Source of the DNA: Dehalococcoidia bacterium
GTDB taxonomy: Bacteria; Chloroflexota; Dehalococcoidia; UBA2979
NCBI GenBank assembly: GCA_018700215.1
Contig: JABIST010000213.1
Location: 1 to 5,078 of the forward strand
Length of the DNA: 5,078 bases
Direction of reading: 5' to 3'
Positions 4,754 to 5,078 of the stretch are shown one piece after another (positions within the stretch are counted from its first letter, which is position 1; every line of letters begins with the position of its first letter). The position numbers and the translations under genes are program-made. The notes below the pieces were generated by a model. That model did no database searches, was not told where the DNA came from, and saw only the letters and a program-made list of their open reading frames with translations.

Positions 4754-5078
4754 ATGCGAGTCCCTCTTCGTTCCAGATCAGGCAGACGCCAGAGCAGCCG
4801 AGGTATGCAATCGCTCCGTCGTGGGCGAACGCGCGCTGGCGAGCTGGTTGAGGAAGCCGCACCACTGGTGGATCGCGGCCGCGAAGTGGCGGAGTCGCTG
4901 GCGCGTGAAGCAGCAGAGCACGTTCCGAGCCGCCGTCGAAGTCGGCGTCGCCGTCGTGGTGTGATTGCGGTGGTGTTGCTGGCGATTGGGGCCGGGGTCG
5001 CGCTGTACCTTGCGTGGCAGCGTCGGGACAACGAGCCCGCGCGGTTGGTGTTCGAGCCGGCAGGGCCAGACGTCGCAC
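4754..5078 (+). CDS. Unrecognised single-pass membrane protein, N-terminal part (cut by window edge)
   Basis: The reading frame is open from the ATG to the right edge: 108 codons and one extra base. The start is well supported by GGAGGT at 4743-4748 with a 5-base spacer. Visible layout: a basic Arg/Ser-rich N-terminus (residues 1-28); an alternating acidic and alanine-rich stretch at about 29-57 (GELVEEAAPLVDRGREVAES onward) that should be an amphipathic helix; a dense arginine cluster at 60-68 (RRRSRRRRR); one hydrophobic segment at about 70-88 (GVIAVVLLAIGAGVALYLAW); then QRRDNEPARL and the start of a soluble region. The arginine block before the membrane segment suggests the N-terminus stays in the cytoplasm. 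The plan recalls small YtxH-like or anchor proteins, but no family motif is clear and I assign no function. It is divergent from the malic enzyme gene and has an unusually elaborate leader. Confidence 0.8.
   Translation, partial: MRVPLRSRSGRRQSSRGMQSLRRGRTRAGELVEEAAPLVDRGREVAESLAREAAEHVPSRRRSRRRRRGVIAVVLLAIGAGVALYLAWQRRDNEPARLVFEPAGPDVA

Noticed and set aside
4594..4851. 85-residue plus-strand open frame upstream of and overlapping the right-hand gene
   Set aside because: No ribosome site, starts upstream of the predicted promoter, and its Pro/Ser-rich translation looks random. The frame starting at 4754 has a strong SD and a clear membrane segment.
4683..5078. Minus-strand open frame across the right end
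   Set aside because: Arg/Pro/Ala-rich translation typical of antisense reading in GC-rich DNA, opposite a better-supported plus-strand gene.

Overview
The window is a high-GC bacterial chromosome segment, densely packed, with ordinary housekeeping genes and no sign of mobile DNA, CRISPR, tRNA or rRNA. It uses a GTG start, purine-rich Shine-Dalgarno (SD) sites and overlapping genes. The gene set fits a Chloroflexota-like (Thermomicrobia-type) or actinobacteria-like organism: a Gram-positive-style molybdopterin oxidoreductase, an ACT-malic enzyme fusion, and lspA followed by an RluA-type synthase. This placement is inference and is weak.

Layout. (1) Positions 1-1910, minus strand: a tightly overlapping run lspA -> rluD-like pseudouridine synthase -> gltX (glutamyl-tRNA synthetase, cut by the left edge), serving lipoprotein maturation, rRNA modification and translation. 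(2) Positions 1911-1999: a short divergent promoter region packed with CCAGCG/CGCTGG half-sites. (3) Positions 2000-2917, plus strand: a two-gene redox unit, a heme-free sulfite-oxidase-fold molybdopterin oxidoreductase followed 33 bases later by a small SelW/Rdx-family protein. The second gene has an in-frame TGA exactly where the family's second redox cysteine lies (Cys-Val-Pro-TGA). A perfect AAGGAGG ribosome site precedes its ATG and a bacterial SECIS-like hairpin follows the TGA, so I read it as a selenoprotein of 90 residues, not the 72-residue protein that a naive start after the TGA would give. (4) Positions 2937-2974: a perfect 17-bp-stem bidirectional terminator between convergent genes. 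(5) Positions 2992-4494, minus strand: a malic enzyme with an N-terminal ACT domain. (6) Positions 4495-4753: a divergent control region with a -10 box for the malic enzyme gene and, on the plus strand, an extended -10 inside an inverted repeat, then a leader RNA that can fold in two mutually exclusive ways, one of which hides the ribosome-binding site. (7) Positions 4754-5078, plus strand: the start of an unrecognised single-pass membrane protein, cut by the right edge.

The two most interesting items are the probable selenoprotein, whose true start and Sec codon a standard gene caller would miss, and the apparently bistable leader upstream of the unknown membrane protein. The first rests on several independent signals. 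The second is a pairing argument made by eye and needs comparative support.
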